64,000 bases of DNA from Amycolatopsis sp. cg9 (GTDB taxonomy: Bacteria; Actinomycetota; Actinomycetes; Mycobacteriales; Pseudonocardiaceae). This document shows, piece after piece, positions 36,759-45,872 of the stretch. A model generated the notes under the pieces. The model saw nothing but the letters and a program-made list of their open reading frames with translations, searched no databases and was not told where the DNA came from. The stretch is from the NCBI RefSeq assembly GCF_041346945.1, contig NZ_CP166850.1, positions 5,130,501 through 5,194,500 of the forward strand, written 5' to 3'. Position 1 is the stretch's first letter; each line of letters starts with the position of its first letter. The translations under genes were made by a program, and so were the position numbers.

Positions 36759-38558
36759 GTGAAAGCCGCAGTCGTGCTCGCCGCCGTCCTCGCGCTGCCG
36801 CTGACCGCGGTCGCCGCGGAAGCCGCCGATCCGCCCGCCCCGGTGTTCTCCGGTGGCCAGGCGCAACCGGTGTTCGACCCGGCCGACGTCGTCCGCGAGG
36901 ACGTCTGGGTCACCGCGCCGGTCGACAGCGACCACGACGGCGCCGACGACCTCGTGCACGCCCAGGTCGTCCGCCCGCGCGCCACGCAGCAGGGGATGAA
37001 GGTCCCCGTCGTCTACCAGGCCAGCCCGTACTACGCGGGCGGCAACGACGTCGCGAACCACGACGTCGACGTCGAGCTCTACGCGCCGGGGTACGCCCGC
37101 GGCCCGGAAGGCCCGCGCGTCGCCGCGCACGGCGTCGGCCCGGCCACCCCGATCACCTGGCGCTACCAGGACTACTTCACCGCCCGCGGCTTCGCCGTCG
37201 TCTACGGCGAATCGCTCGGCAGCGGCCTCTCGACCGGCTGCCCGACCACCGGCGACGTCAACGAGACGATCGGCGCGCGCTCGGTCGTCGACTGGCTCAA
37301 CGGCCGCACGACCGCGAAGGACGCGAGCGGCGCCGCGGCGACGGCCGGCTGGAGCACCGGCAAGACCGGCATGATGGGCGTCTCCTACAACGGGACGCTG
37401 CCCAACGCCGTCGCGAGCACCGGGGTCGAAGGCCTGGAGACGATCGTCCCGATCGCCGCGATCTCCAGCTGGTACCAGTACTACCGCAACGACGGCGCCG
37501 TCGTGGCGGCCGGCGGCTACCAGGGCGAGGACGCCGACGTGCTCGCCGAGTACGTCCACACCCGCGCCGACCGCCAGGTCTGCCGCCCGGTGATCGACGG
37601 CCTGACCCGCGACCAGGACCGCGTGACCGGCGACTACACGCCGTTCTGGGACGTCCGCAACTACCGCAACGACGTCGCGAAGGTGCACGCGTCGGTGCTC
37701 GCGGTGCACGGCCTCAACGACTGGAACGTCAAGACCGACCAGGTCGCCGAGTGGTACGACGCGCTCAAGGCGCACGGGGTCGAGCACAAGATCTGGCTGC
37801 ACCAGTCCGGGCACGCCGACCCGTACTCGCTGCGCCGCGACGTCTGGCTCGCAACGCTGAACAAGTGGATGTCGCACTACCTCTACGGCGTCGGCAACGG
37901 CATCCAGAACGAGCCGAAGGCGACGATCCAGCGCGAAGACCTGTCGTGGACCGACGAGGCCGACTGGCCGGCGCCGGGCACCGCCGACGTCCGCGTCTAC
38001 CCGTGGCCGGGCGGCCGGTCCAAGGGCGCCATCGACACGCGCAACCCGGTGCCGGGCAAGGCGGCCGTCGAGACCCTCGCCGACGACTCGTCGAAGACCG
38101 TCGAGCAGCTGGCCGGCCTCGCTTCCTCCGGGAACCGCCTGCTGTACGCGACTTCGGCGGCGAAGCAGTCCGTGCGCCTTTCCGGCACCGCGCGCGCCGA
38201 CCTGGCGCTGGCCTTCGACCGGCCCGCGGCGAACGTCTCGGCGATCCTGCTCGATCGCGCCCCCGACGGCTCGTCGCACGTGATCAGCCGCGGCTGGACC
38301 GACCCGCAGAACCGCACGTCCCCGGCCCGCACCGAGCCGATCACGCCCGGGCAGACCTACCGGATCGGCGTCGAGCTGATGCCGAAGGACTACGTCCTCG
38401 CCGCCGGCCACCGGCTCGAGTTCCTGCTCGCCTCCAGCGACCACGACTACACGCTGCGGCCGAAGCCGGGCGCGGGGCTGGCGCTCGACCTGACGAGGAC
38501 GTCGGTGACGCTGCCGGTGACGGGCGGCAAGCCCGCGCTGCGAGCCGCGTTCGGCTGA
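36759..38558 (+). CDS. Secreted Xaa-Pro dipeptidyl-peptidase (S15)
   Basis: A 599-residue exported alpha/beta hydrolase. The signal peptide is KAAVVLAAVLALPLTAVA, cleaved near AEA. The S15 triad: Ser in GMMGVSYNGTLPNAV, Asp in VHGLNDWNV and His in HQSGHADPY. A C-terminal jelly-roll domain (residues of about 420-599) ends in RAAFG. The GTG start follows TTGGGGG. It releases N-terminal Xaa-Pro dipeptides from peptides outside the cell. The next gene overlaps its stop (ATGA). Confidence 0.92.
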   Translation: MKAAVVLAAVLALPLTAVAAEAADPPAPVFSGGQAQPVFDPADVVREDVWVTAPVDSDHDGADDLVHAQVVRPRATQQGMKVPVVYQASPYYAGGNDVANHDVDVELYAPGYARGPEGPRVAAHGVGPATPITWRYQDYFTARGFAVVYGESLGSGLSTGCPTTGDVNETIGARSVVDWLNGRTTAKDASGAAATAGWSTGKTGMMGVSYNGTLPNAVASTGVEGLETIVPIAAISSWYQYYRNDGAVVAAGGYQGEDADVLAEYVHTRADRQVCRPVIDGLTRDQDRVTGDYTPFWDVRNYRNDVAKVHASVLAVHGLNDWNVKTDQVAEWYDALKAHGVEHKIWLHQSGHADPYSLRRDVWLATLNKWMSHYLYGVGNGIQNEPKATIQREDLSWTDEADWPAPGTADVRVYPWPGGRSKGAIDTRNPVPGKAAVETLADDSSKTVEQLAGLASSGNRLLYATSAAKQSVRLSGTARADLALAFDRPAANVSAILLDRAPDGSSHVISRGWTDPQNRTSPARTEPITPGQTYRIGVELMPKDYVLAAGHRLEFLLASSDHDYTLRPKPGAGLALDLTRTSVTLPVTGGKPALRAAFG

Positions 38559-39220
38559 TGCTGCCGGAGCACCTCCGCGCCGACGTCCGGACGTTGTGGG
38601 AGTACCACGACCTGCGGCACGAGCCGCGCCGGTCGGACGTCGGCGTCGGCCTCGGCAGCCGGGACCCGGGCGTCGCCGTCCACACGGCGGAGCTGTTCCA
38701 CGCCGGGCGGTTCCCGCTGGTGGTGTTCACCGGGGCGAACGCGCCGACGACGGTGGACCGCTTCCCGCGCGGCGAAGCGGTCCACTACCGCGACATCGCG
38801 CTGGACCTCGGCGTGCCGGACGACGTGATCCTGGTGGAGCCCGAGGCCCGCAACACCGGCGACAACATCGCGTTCACCCGCCGGCTGCTGGCCGGGCGGG
38901 GGATCCGGTCGGTGACGCTGGTGACGCGGCCGTACCAGCAGCGCCGGGCCTACGCGACGGCGAAACGGCTCTGGCCCGGCGTCGACGTCGTGTGCGCGTC
39001 GAAGGCGGCCTCGTTCGAGGACCACGTCACCGGGGAAGAGGACGTCGAGCGCGTGATCGGCATGCTCGTCGGCGAGACCCAGCGGATCACCGAGTACGCC
39101 GAGCGCGGCTTCGTGATCCCGCAGCACGTCCCGGCCGGAGTCGAGCGGGCGTCCGGCCGGCTGGCCGACGCCGGGTTCACGCAGCGTTTGCTCCCCCGCC
39201 CCGATGATCACCCCGTGTAA
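38558..39220 (+). CDS. YdcF/DUF218-family protein
   Basis: A 220-residue Rossmann-like protein. The ATG overlaps the S15 stop. Family motifs are GLGSRDPGVAVHTAELFHAG, PLVVFTGANAPTT, LVEPEARNTGDNIAFTRRLL and LVTRPYQQRRAYAT. No signal peptide or membrane helix is seen, so it is a cytoplasmic member. DUF218 proteins bind S-adenosylmethionine or act in envelope metabolism; the role here is unknown. It is probably co-translated with the peptidase gene. Confidence 0.85.
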   Translation: MLPEHLRADVRTLWEYHDLRHEPRRSDVGVGLGSRDPGVAVHTAELFHAGRFPLVVFTGANAPTTVDRFPRGEAVHYRDIALDLGVPDDVILVEPEARNTGDNIAFTRRLLAGRGIRSVTLVTRPYQQRRAYATAKRLWPGVDVVCASKAASFEDHVTGEEDVERVIGMLVGETQRITEYAERGFVIPQHVPAGVERASGRLADAGFTQRLLPRPDDHPV

Positions 39221-39270
39221 CGATCACCGCAGGTCAGGCGACTCAAAGGCACCCAGCGAGAGGAGCCGCC

Positions 39271-40668
39271 ATGACCTCGACCGCCGAACCCACCCTGGAG
39301 AGCCTGCGCGCCCGCCTGACCGGCCCGGTGCTCACCGCCGGTGACGCCGGCTACGACACCGCCCGGTCGGTCTGGAACGGGGAGATCGACCGCCGGCCCG
39401 CGGTGGTGGTGCGGCCCGCCGGGGCGGCGGACGTGGCGGCGGCGCTCGCGTACGCGCGCGAAGCGGCGCTCGACGTCTCGGTGCGCGGCGGCGGGCACAA
39501 CTACGGGGGAGCCGCGGTCGTCGACGGTGGCCTCTGCCTCGACCTCAGCTCCCTCGACGCGATCACCGTCGACCCGGCCGGCCGCACGGCCCGCTGCGGC
39601 GGCGGGGCGACGTGGGCGCAGCTCGACACCGCCACGCAGGAGCACGCGCTCGCGGTGCCCGGCGGCACGATCAGCCACACCGGCATCGGCGGCCTCACCC
39701 TCGGCGGCGGCTTCGGCTGGCTCACCGGCAAGCACGGGCTCTCCTGCGACAACCTGCTCTCGGCCGAGGTCGTCACCGCCGACGGCCAGGTCCTGCGCGC
39801 GTCCGCCGGCGAGCACCCGGACCTGTTCTGGGCGCTGCGCGGCGGCGGCGGCAACTTCGGCGTCGTCACCGAGTTCGAGTTCCGGCTGCACCCGGTCGGC
39901 CCGATCGTCTACCTGGGGCTGTTCTTCTGGGGTCTCGAGGACGGCACCGCCGCGTTGCGCCAGGCCCGCGAAGTGCTCGAGGCGTTGCCGGGCGAGATGG
40001 GCGTGCTCGTCGCGGGGCTCAACGCGCCGCCCGCGCCGTTCGTCCCCGAGGCCCACCACTTCCGGCCCGGGTACGCGCTGATGATCGCCGGGTTCGCGGG
40101 GGAGGAGCAGCACGCCGAGGCGATCCGCGCCGCGCGGTCCGGGCCGGCGCCGCTGTTCGAGTTCGTCTCGCCGATCCCGTACGTCGAGCTGCAGCGGATG
40201 CTCGACGACGCCGCGCCGTGGGGCATCCTCGCCTACGAGAAGGCCGCCTACGCCGACGGGTTCACCGACGAGGTCATCGAGGTGATCGCGGACTTCCTGC
40301 CGCGCAAGGCGTCGCCGCTGTCGATCATGCCGATCTTCTCGATGCGCGGGGCCTTCACCGAGGTCGCCGACGACGCGACGGCGTTCGGCGGCCCGCGGCG
40401 GGACAGCATCCTGATCAACATCGACTCGCTCGCGTTCGAGCCGGAGCCGTACACCGTGGACCGCGCGTGGGTGCGCGAGTTCTGGACGGCGCTGGTCCCG
40501 CACGTGTCCAACCCGGCGGGCTACGTCAACTTCATGGCCGAGTACGAGGAAGACCGCGTCCGGACGTCGTACGGCCCGGAGAAGTACGAGCGGCTCGCGC
40601 GGATCAAGGCGCGGTACGACCCGCGCAACGTGTTCCACCACAACGCGAACATCCCGCCCGCGAAGTGA
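39271..40668 (+). CDS. FAD-linked oxidoreductase (berberine-bridge-enzyme-like)
   Basis: A 465-residue PCMH-FAD oxidoreductase with a C-terminal BBE domain. The FAD-attaching His lies in VRGGGHNYGG. Further FAD motifs are GGTISHTGIGGLTLGGGFGW and ALRGGGGNFGVVTEFEFRL. The BBE end is KYERLARIKARYDPRNVFHH. The second covalent site of bicovalent members is a cysteine; the aligned position here is Ile (GGTISHTG), so attachment is probably by the histidine only. No signal peptide is visible. Substrate is unknown; relatives oxidise sugars, alkaloids or polyketides. ATG start with AGAGGAG upstream. Confidence 0.88.
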   Translation: MTSTAEPTLESLRARLTGPVLTAGDAGYDTARSVWNGEIDRRPAVVVRPAGAADVAAALAYAREAALDVSVRGGGHNYGGAAVVDGGLCLDLSSLDAITVDPAGRTARCGGGATWAQLDTATQEHALAVPGGTISHTGIGGLTLGGGFGWLTGKHGLSCDNLLSAEVVTADGQVLRASAGEHPDLFWALRGGGGNFGVVTEFEFRLHPVGPIVYLGLFFWGLEDGTAALRQAREVLEALPGEMGVLVAGLNAPPAPFVPEAHHFRPGYALMIAGFAGEEQHAEAIRAARSGPAPLFEFVSPIPYVELQRMLDDAAPWGILAYEKAAYADGFTDEVIEVIADFLPRKASPLSIMPIFSMRGAFTEVADDATAFGGPRRDSILINIDSLAFEPEPYTVDRAWVREFWTALVPHVSNPAGYVNFMAEYEEDRVRTSYGPEKYERLARIKARYDPRNVFHHNANIPPAK

Positions 40669-40669
40669 G

Positions 40670-41311
40670 TCAGCCGGCGATGCCGGCCCGGTAGGCGAAG
40701 GCGACGGCCTGCGCGCGATCGCGCAGGCCCGCCTTGGCGAACAAGTGGTTGACGTGGGTCTTCACGGTCGCCTCGCTGACCACCAGGGTGCGCGCGATCT
40801 CGGTGTTCGACAGCCCCGCCGCGATCAGCCGCAGCACCTCGACCTCGCGCGCGGTCAGGCCGTCGACCTCCTTGACGCGCCGGGGTGCGCCCCGGGTGGC
40901 GGCTTCGACGAGCCGCCGCTGCAGTTCGCCGTCCACTGTGGACTGCCCGGCGGCGGCCGAGCGCAGCGCCCTGGCGATGGCCTCGGCGTCGGCGTCCTTG
41001 GTGAGGAACCCGCGGGCGCCGGCGCGCAACGCGGCCAGCAGCGACTCGTCGTCGGCGTACGTGGTCAGCACGACGACTTCGGTGCCGGGGTGCTCGGCGC
41101 GGACGCGCTCGGTGGTCTCCACGCCGTCGCAGCGCGGCATCCGCAGGTCCACCAGCACGACGTCGGGGTGGTGCTCGGCGACCAGGGCGAGCGCGGCGAG
41201 GCCGTCGGCGGCGGCACCGACCACCTCGACCCCGGGCAGCAGCCCGAGCAGCGTGACCAGGCCTTCCCGGACCACGGCCTGGTCGTCGGCCAGCACGACG
41301 CGCAGGGTCAC
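40670..41311 (-). CDS. NarL/LuxR-type response regulator
   Basis: A 213-residue DNA-binding response regulator. The receiver has VVLADDQAVVREGL and the phospho-acceptor in VLVDLRMPRCDG. The LuxR HTH is DGLTAREVEVLRLIAAGLSN. The GTG at 41311 was chosen because it overlaps the sensor kinase stop (GTGA); an ATG at 41338 would add nine residues. It pairs with the sensor kinase directly upstream in the same operon. Palindrome copy 4 lies inside. Signal and regulon unknown. Confidence 0.9.
   Translation of the reverse strand: MTLRVVLADDQAVVREGLVTLLGLLPGVEVVGAAADGLAALALVAEHHPDVVLVDLRMPRCDGVETTERVRAEHPGTEVVVLTTYADDESLLAALRAGARGFLTKDADAEAIARALRSAAAGQSTVDGELQRRLVEAATRGAPRRVKEVDGLTAREVEVLRLIAAGLSNTEIARTLVVSEATVKTHVNHLFAKAGLRDRAQAVAFAYRAGIAG
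40931..40943. repeat. Recurrent palindrome GTCCACTGTGGAC, copy 4 (response regulator)
   Basis: Exact copy inside the response regulator gene. On the coding strand it reads Ser-Thr-Val-Asp (in GQSTVDGELQ). Confidence 0.7.
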
Positions 41312-42423
41312 GCCGGCACCGTCAGGTGAATCCGCCATCCGTCCTCCCCCGGCCCGCTCTCCACGTGCCCGTCGAGCAGCGCGACCCGTTCGCCCATCCC
41401 GCGCAAACCGTAGCCTGCCGCGGGTGCGTCCGGCGGCCGCCTGCCCTGCCGGTCGGTCACCGTCAGCCGCACCGATCCGTCGGCGTAGTCCAGCTTGACG
41501 TCGACATCGGCGTGCGCGGCGTGCTTGCGGGTGTTGGCCAGCGCCTCCTGCACCGCGCGGACCAGCGCGGTGCCGACCGCCGGGTCCAGTTCCCGCGGCT
41601 CGCCGTCGACCTCGAGGTCCGCGCGCGCCCCGCTGTCCAGCCGGTAGGCGGCCAGCAGGTCCGCGATCGCGCGTTCCGCCGGCACGGCGTCCTCGCGCAG
41701 CGCGGCGACGGCCTGGCGGGCTTCGGCGAGGCCTTCCGACGCCAGCTGCTGGGCCCGTTCGAGCTGGGCGACGGCGTCCGGGCTCGCCCCGTCGCGCACC
41801 AGCATCAGCCGGGCGCCCTGCAGGTTCAGCGAGAGCCCGGCGAGCGAGTGCGCGAGGACGTCGTGCAGTTCGCGGGCGATGCGGGCGCGTTCGGCCAGCG
41901 CGGCCGCGCGGGCGTGCTCCTCGTTGGCCGTCTGCGCGCGGGCCAGCGCCAGCTCGGTCTGCTCGATGCGGGCGATGCGGGCGCGCCGGTTCAACCCCAT
42001 CAGCACGATCACGGCGAGGACCGCGTACGTCGACAGGGCGCTTTCCCAGAGGTCCTGGCGGAGCACCCAGACCGCGGTGATCAGCGCGGCGTTCAGCACG
42101 ACCGCCAGCACGATGGGCACCGGGGACTGGCGCAGCACCACGAAGAACGTCGTGCTGAACATCGCGACCGACGCCCAGCTGCCCGGCAGGACCACCCACA
42201 GCGCGCCCGCGGACGCGATCACGGCGAGCGCCAGGACCGCCGACGACGTCCGGGCGCCGAGGTCCTGGACCCACGGCATCGGGATGGACAGGGCGAGGGT
42301 GACCCCGATCAGCACCCAGGCGAGCGCGTCCGCGCGGGGCATCGCGGTGACCATCGGCACCGCGATGAGGGCCCAGCGCAGCCAGCCCTGCGCCGAGGGG
42401 AACCTGGCTCGTCGGGGCATCAT
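41308..42423 (-). CDS. Two-component sensor histidine kinase (HisKA_3)
   Basis: A 371-residue membrane kinase. The N-terminus has five or six hydrophobic segments (residues 10-150; LAWVLIGVTLALSIPMPWV, VLALAVIASAGALWVV, LVVLAVIVLMGL-type helices). The phospho-accepting His lies in ARELHDVLAHSLAGLSLNL. The HATPase region has VRAVQEALANTRKHA and GYGLRGMGERVALLDG. Short extracytoplasmic loops suggest that it senses the membrane state. ATG start (a second ATG follows immediately). It is co-transcribed with the response regulator; opposite to an M23 peptidase gene, which may be a target but this is unproven. Confidence 0.9.
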   Translation of the reverse strand: MMPRRARFPSAQGWLRWALIAVPMVTAMPRADALAWVLIGVTLALSIPMPWVQDLGARTSSAVLALAVIASAGALWVVLPGSWASVAMFSTTFFVVLRQSPVPIVLAVVLNAALITAVWVLRQDLWESALSTYAVLAVIVLMGLNRRARIARIEQTELALARAQTANEEHARAAALAERARIARELHDVLAHSLAGLSLNLQGARLMLVRDGASPDAVAQLERAQQLASEGLAEARQAVAALREDAVPAERAIADLLAAYRLDSGARADLEVDGEPRELDPAVGTALVRAVQEALANTRKHAAHADVDVKLDYADGSVRLTVTDRQGRRPPDAPAAGYGLRGMGERVALLDGHVESGPGEDGWRIHLTVPA

Positions 42424-42519
42424 TCCGGGTGTCCTCCGCGGGTGCTTGTACGGAAAATGTACCGACGCGGGCTTCCCTTCGTGGAGTCAAGTTGTCCCGT
42501 TCGTCAGGAGGTTCCGCCC

Positions 42520-43374
42520 ATGTCCAGGTTGCGACGGCTCGCCGTGCTCGCCGCCGCCGCGGCGCTGCCCGCGCTCGGCCTCACCCTCGCCGGCCAGGCG
42601 ACCGCCTCGGCCGCGCCGAACTTCCAGGTGCCGTTCAAGTGCGGCGTCACGGTGACCGCGGCGACGTTCAGCGGCCACAGCCCGGCGTACTCCGTCGACT
42701 TCCAGAAGGACGGCATCACCGGGATGCCCGTGCTCGCCTCGGCGTCCGGCACGGTGACGCGCGTCGCCGACGAAGGCAGCACGAGCTACGGCAAGTGGAT
42801 CGAGCTGGACCACGGTGGCGGCTGGCGCACCCGGTACGCGCACCTGTCGGCCCAGGAGGTCTCGGTCGGCCAGTCGGTCGCCGGCGGCAGGGAGATCGGC
42901 AAGGCGGGCGCGACCGGCGGGGTCACCGGGCCGCACCTGCACTTCGAGGAGCGGCTGGACGGCGTGGTGCAGAAGGCGAAGCTGAACGGCGTCGCCGTGC
43001 CGTACTACGGCCACACGAACTTCACGAGCAAGAACGGCTGCGGCGGCAACCCGTACTCCGCCGAAGAGGTCTGCGGCTCGGGCTTCTCGGTCATCGACCA
43101 GCAGGGCCTGGCGAACTCCTCGGGCACGGCGTACCTGCTGTACAACGCCTCGACCCAGGCGAACTGCGTGACGACGCTGAAGGCGACGTCGCTCGGCACG
43201 GCCAGCCCGGTCGCGGCGTTCCTCGAGGTCCAGGGCTCGACCCGGGTGACCGACTCCGGCAGCTTCACCTACTACGCCGGGCCGGTGAAGAAGACGGCCG
43301 GGTCCACCTGCGTGAAGTGGGGCGGTTCGGTCGGGAGCAACACCTACGAAAGCGGCTTCGAGCACTGCGGGTGA
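42520..43374 (+). CDS. Secreted M23 (LytM-type) peptidase
   Basis: A 284-residue exported zinc endopeptidase. The signal peptide is LRRLAVLAAAAALPALGLTL, with cleavage near ASAAP. The LytM site is HSPAYSVDFQ (H-x6-D), then RYAHLS and HLHFEERLDG. A C-terminal domain with cysteines (YSAEEVCGSGFSVIDQQGLA) looks like a small disulfide-stabilised beta domain rather than LysM. It likely cleaves peptidoglycan stem peptides. AGGAGG precedes the ATG. A strong terminator follows after 9 nt. Confidence 0.92.
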   Translation: MSRLRRLAVLAAAAALPALGLTLAGQATASAAPNFQVPFKCGVTVTAATFSGHSPAYSVDFQKDGITGMPVLASASGTVTRVADEGSTSYGKWIELDHGGGWRTRYAHLSAQEVSVGQSVAGGREIGKAGATGGVTGPHLHFEERLDGVVQKAKLNGVAVPYYGHTNFTSKNGCGGNPYSAEEVCGSGFSVIDQQGLANSSGTAYLLYNASTQANCVTTLKATSLGTASPVAAFLEVQGSTRVTDSGSFTYYAGPVKKTAGSTCVKWGGSVGSNTYESGFEHCG

Positions 43375-43383
43375 CCCGCGCCG

Positions 43384-43420
43384 GTCGGTGGGGCCGGGCA
43401 GCATAGCCCGCCCCACCGAC
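43384..43420 (+). terminator. Terminator of the M23 peptidase gene
   Basis: 10-bp perfect outer stem GTCGGTGGGG / CCCCACCGAC plus a 5-bp inner stem CGGGC / GCCCG (one bulged C) and loop AGCATA. Confidence 0.82.
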
Positions 43421-43532
43421 AGGAACGGCCCGCGCGGCCGTCCCCGGGCCGGATCCGTCCACATCGGTCCCGGCCATCCACAGATTTGCCGCGACCGCCC
43501 CAGCCGGCCCCGTCGTGCCCCACGGTGGAGGC

Positions 43533-44579
43533 ATGACCACTGCCACCCCGGCCGGCCGGTTGCCGGTCGACCTCCGAGACCCCGCGCTGCTGCTGGCCGC
43601 GCTCCCGTACCTGATCGGCTTCCGCCCCGAGAAGTCCGTCGTCCTGCTCGGCCACCGCGCTCCCGAGGGCGACCGCACAGGCCTGGTCCTGCGCGCCGAC
43701 GTCCCCCGGCGGGAAGACCGCGCCCGCCAAGCGCGGGCGATCGCTCCACGGTTCGCGGCGGGCCGCCACGCGGGCGTGACCGTCGCGCTCGTCGGTAGCC
43801 GGCGAAGACCCGGCAGCCCGCCGCCGCACGCGGGCTTCGTCAAGCACCTGGAGACGGCGCTGGGCGAGTACGGCCTCCCGGTCCTGCACGCGTTGTGGAC
43901 ACCGGGCATCACCACGAACGCGCCGTGGGCCTGCTACACCGACGAGGACTGCGCCGGCCGGCTCCCGGACCCCCGCGCGACGGTGGTGGCGGCCGCCGCC
44001 ACCGAGGCCGGCCGGGTGGTGTTCGACAGCCGCGCCGAGCTGGCGGCGCTCCTCGACCCGCGCTGCCCGGAGGCCCTCGCCCGCCGGGCGGACTTGCTGA
44101 CCCGGCTGCCCGAACCGGTCGACTTCGACCCGGCGTCGGAGATCAGGGCCGCGTTGGCCCGCCAGCGCCGGGGCGAAGGACCGCCGAGCGACGAGGAAGC
44201 CGTCCGGCTGGCGAGCGCCCTGACGATCCCGGAGATCCGCGACGCGTGCCTCAGCACGGCGGTCCCACCGCACAGCTCGACAGCCCGGGAAGCGGAGTGC
44301 CTGTGGCTGACGCTGGTCCGCGAGCTCCCGGCCCCGGAACGCGCGGAGCCGGCCGCCTTGCTGGGCTATGCGGCCTACCTGCGCGGCGAGGGCACGTTCG
44401 CGGGCATGGCCCTGGAGAACGCGCTGACGGCGGACCCGGGCCACGTCTTGGCGGACCTGCTGCTGAAGGTGCTGGACCGCGGCATGCCCCCGGAACAGTT
44501 GCTGGGCCTGGCGAGCTGCGCCGAACCGTCCGGCTTCGGGCCGATCCTGCCGGACCCCGAGCCGAGCCGTGCCGGATGA
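43533..44579 (+). CDS. DUF4192 family protein
   Basis: A 348-residue cytoplasmic protein of a family restricted mainly to actinobacteria. Family pattern at the N-terminus is LRDPALLLAALPYLIGFRPE followed by SVVLLGHR; further along are ITTNAPWACYTDEDC and the C-terminal LLGYAAYLRGEGTFAGMALE, LADLLLKVLDRGMPP. No enzymatic residues are known. The ATG at 43533 has GGTGGAGG upstream. Confidence 0.88.
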   Translation: MTTATPAGRLPVDLRDPALLLAALPYLIGFRPEKSVVLLGHRAPEGDRTGLVLRADVPRREDRARQARAIAPRFAAGRHAGVTVALVGSRRRPGSPPPHAGFVKHLETALGEYGLPVLHALWTPGITTNAPWACYTDEDCAGRLPDPRATVVAAAATEAGRVVFDSRAELAALLDPRCPEALARRADLLTRLPEPVDFDPASEIRAALARQRRGEGPPSDEEAVRLASALTIPEIRDACLSTAVPPHSSTAREAECLWLTLVRELPAPERAEPAALLGYAAYLRGEGTFAGMALENALTADPGHVLADLLLKVLDRGMPPEQLLGLASCAEPSGFGPILPDPEPSRAG

Positions 44580-44783
44580 GCCGCGGTCCCCGGCGGACTG
44601 TCGCGAGTGGACGCTCCGCGGCCGGGGGAGCGGTTTGCCCGCCACCCACGGCGGCTCAGCCCCGGCCGGCCCGGGCTCCCAGGCGTCGGTGGCCGGCCGC
44701 CACGAGCGGGGGAGGCCGTCGCGGTGCTGCCGGCGCGGGCGCTCTGTACGCGAGAGCCCCGAGCTTCAGGGCCGGCCGGTGCC

Positions 44784-45773
44784 TCAGCCCTGGGCGGCGC
44801 GGCGGGCCTGGGTGAACTCCCAGGCGTCGCGGACGATCCCGGTCAGTTCGGTCCGCTCGGGCTTCCAGCCGAGCTCTTCCCGGGCGCGGTCGCTGGCCGC
44901 CACGAGCACCGACGGGTCGCCGGCGCGGCGCGGGGCCACCGCGGCCGGCACCGCGTGGCCGGTGACCTCGCGGCAGGCCTCGATCACCTCGAGGACGGAG
45001 AACCCGGTGCCGTTGCCCAGGTTGTAGATGCGGTGCTCGCCCGCGGTCGCGTGCTTCAGCGCCAGCAGGTGCGCGTCCGCGAGGTCCACGACGTGGATGT
45101 AGTCGCGCACCGCGGTGCGGTCCGGCGTCGGGTAGTCGTCGCCGAAGATCGAGATGTGCTCGCGGTCGCCGGTGGCGACCTGCAGGACGAGGGGGATGAG
45201 ATGGGTTTCCGTGGCGTGGCGCTCGCCGAAGGCGCCGTACGCGCCGGCGACGTTGAAGTAGCGCAGGCTCACCGCGGCCAGGCCGTGCGCGGTGGCGAAG
45301 CTGGTGATCGCGGCGTCGATGGCGAGCTTCGTGGCGCCGTAGGTGTTGGTCGGCCGGGTCGGCGCCGACTCCGGGATCGGCGACTGCTCCGGCTCGCCGT
45401 AGGTCGCCGCGGTCGAGGAGAACACCAGCCGGGGCGTGCCGTGCTCCTGCATGGCCTCGAGCAGCCGCAGCGACGTGACGACGTTGCCTTCCCAGTACTT
45501 CGCCGGCTCCGTCATCGACTCGCCGACCAGCGACTTGGCCGCGAAGTGCAGCACGCCGTCGAAGCCCTCGCGCAGCAGGCTGCCCGCCACCTCGGCGGCG
45601 TCGCCTTCGATGAACCGCGCGTCCGGGTGGACGGCGTCGGCGTGCCCGGTGGACAGGTCGTCGACCACGGTGACCTGGTGCCCGGCTTCGACCAGCCGGG
45701 CTGCGCAGACACTGCCGACGTACCCCGCTCCGCCCGTCACGACCAGCTTCAGGGCGTTGCTCTGCTCCGACAC
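44784..45773 (-). CDS. galE: UDP-glucose 4-epimerase GalE
   Basis: NAD-dependent interconversion of UDP-glucose and UDP-galactose, supplying galactosyl groups for the arabinogalactan-type wall and allowing galactose use. It has 329 residues. The Rossmann loop is [17 protein letters not shown], the catalytic pair Tyr-x3-Lys is in [11 protein letters not shown], and the SSTAATYG serine/threonine is present. It lies 99 nt after galK with a hairpin between, so may be separately transcribed. A dtxR-galE neighbourhood is known in corynebacteria. Confidence 0.95.
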   Translation of the reverse strand: MSEQSNALKLVVTGGAGYVGSVCAARLVEAGHQVTVVDDLSTGHADAVHPDARFIEGDAAEVAGSLLREGFDGVLHFAAKSLVGESMTEPAKYWEGNVVTSLRLLEAMQEHGTPRLVFSSTAATYGEPEQSPIPESAPTRPTNTYGATKLAIDAAITSFATAHGLAAVSLRYFNVAGAYGAFGERHATETHLIPLVLQVATGDREHISIFGDDYPTPDRTAVRDYIHVVDLADAHLLALKHATAGEHRIYNLGNGTGFSVLEVIEACREVTGHAVPAAVAPRRAGDPSVLVAASDRAREELGWKPERTELTGIVRDAWEFTQARRAAQG

Positions 45774-45836
45774 GTCCAGGCCTTTCTGCCGAGGGTGGTG
45801 ATGCGCTCCAGTCTTCCCCCTCGGCGACGCGCGAGT

Positions 45837-45870
45837 CCGCGCGGGGGTTGCCCCGGACGGACCCGCGCGG
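45837..45870 (-). terminator. Hairpin after galK
   Basis: Perfect 9-bp arms CCGCGCGGG / CCCGCGCGG around a 16-nt loop, directly after the galK stop. Could attenuate galE transcription. Confidence 0.6.
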
Positions 45871-45872
45871 CC

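Noticed and set aside
41312..41338. ATG 41338 as start of the response regulator
   Set aside because: Gives a nine-residue N-terminal addition not typical of the family; the GTGA overlap at 41311 is a better fit.
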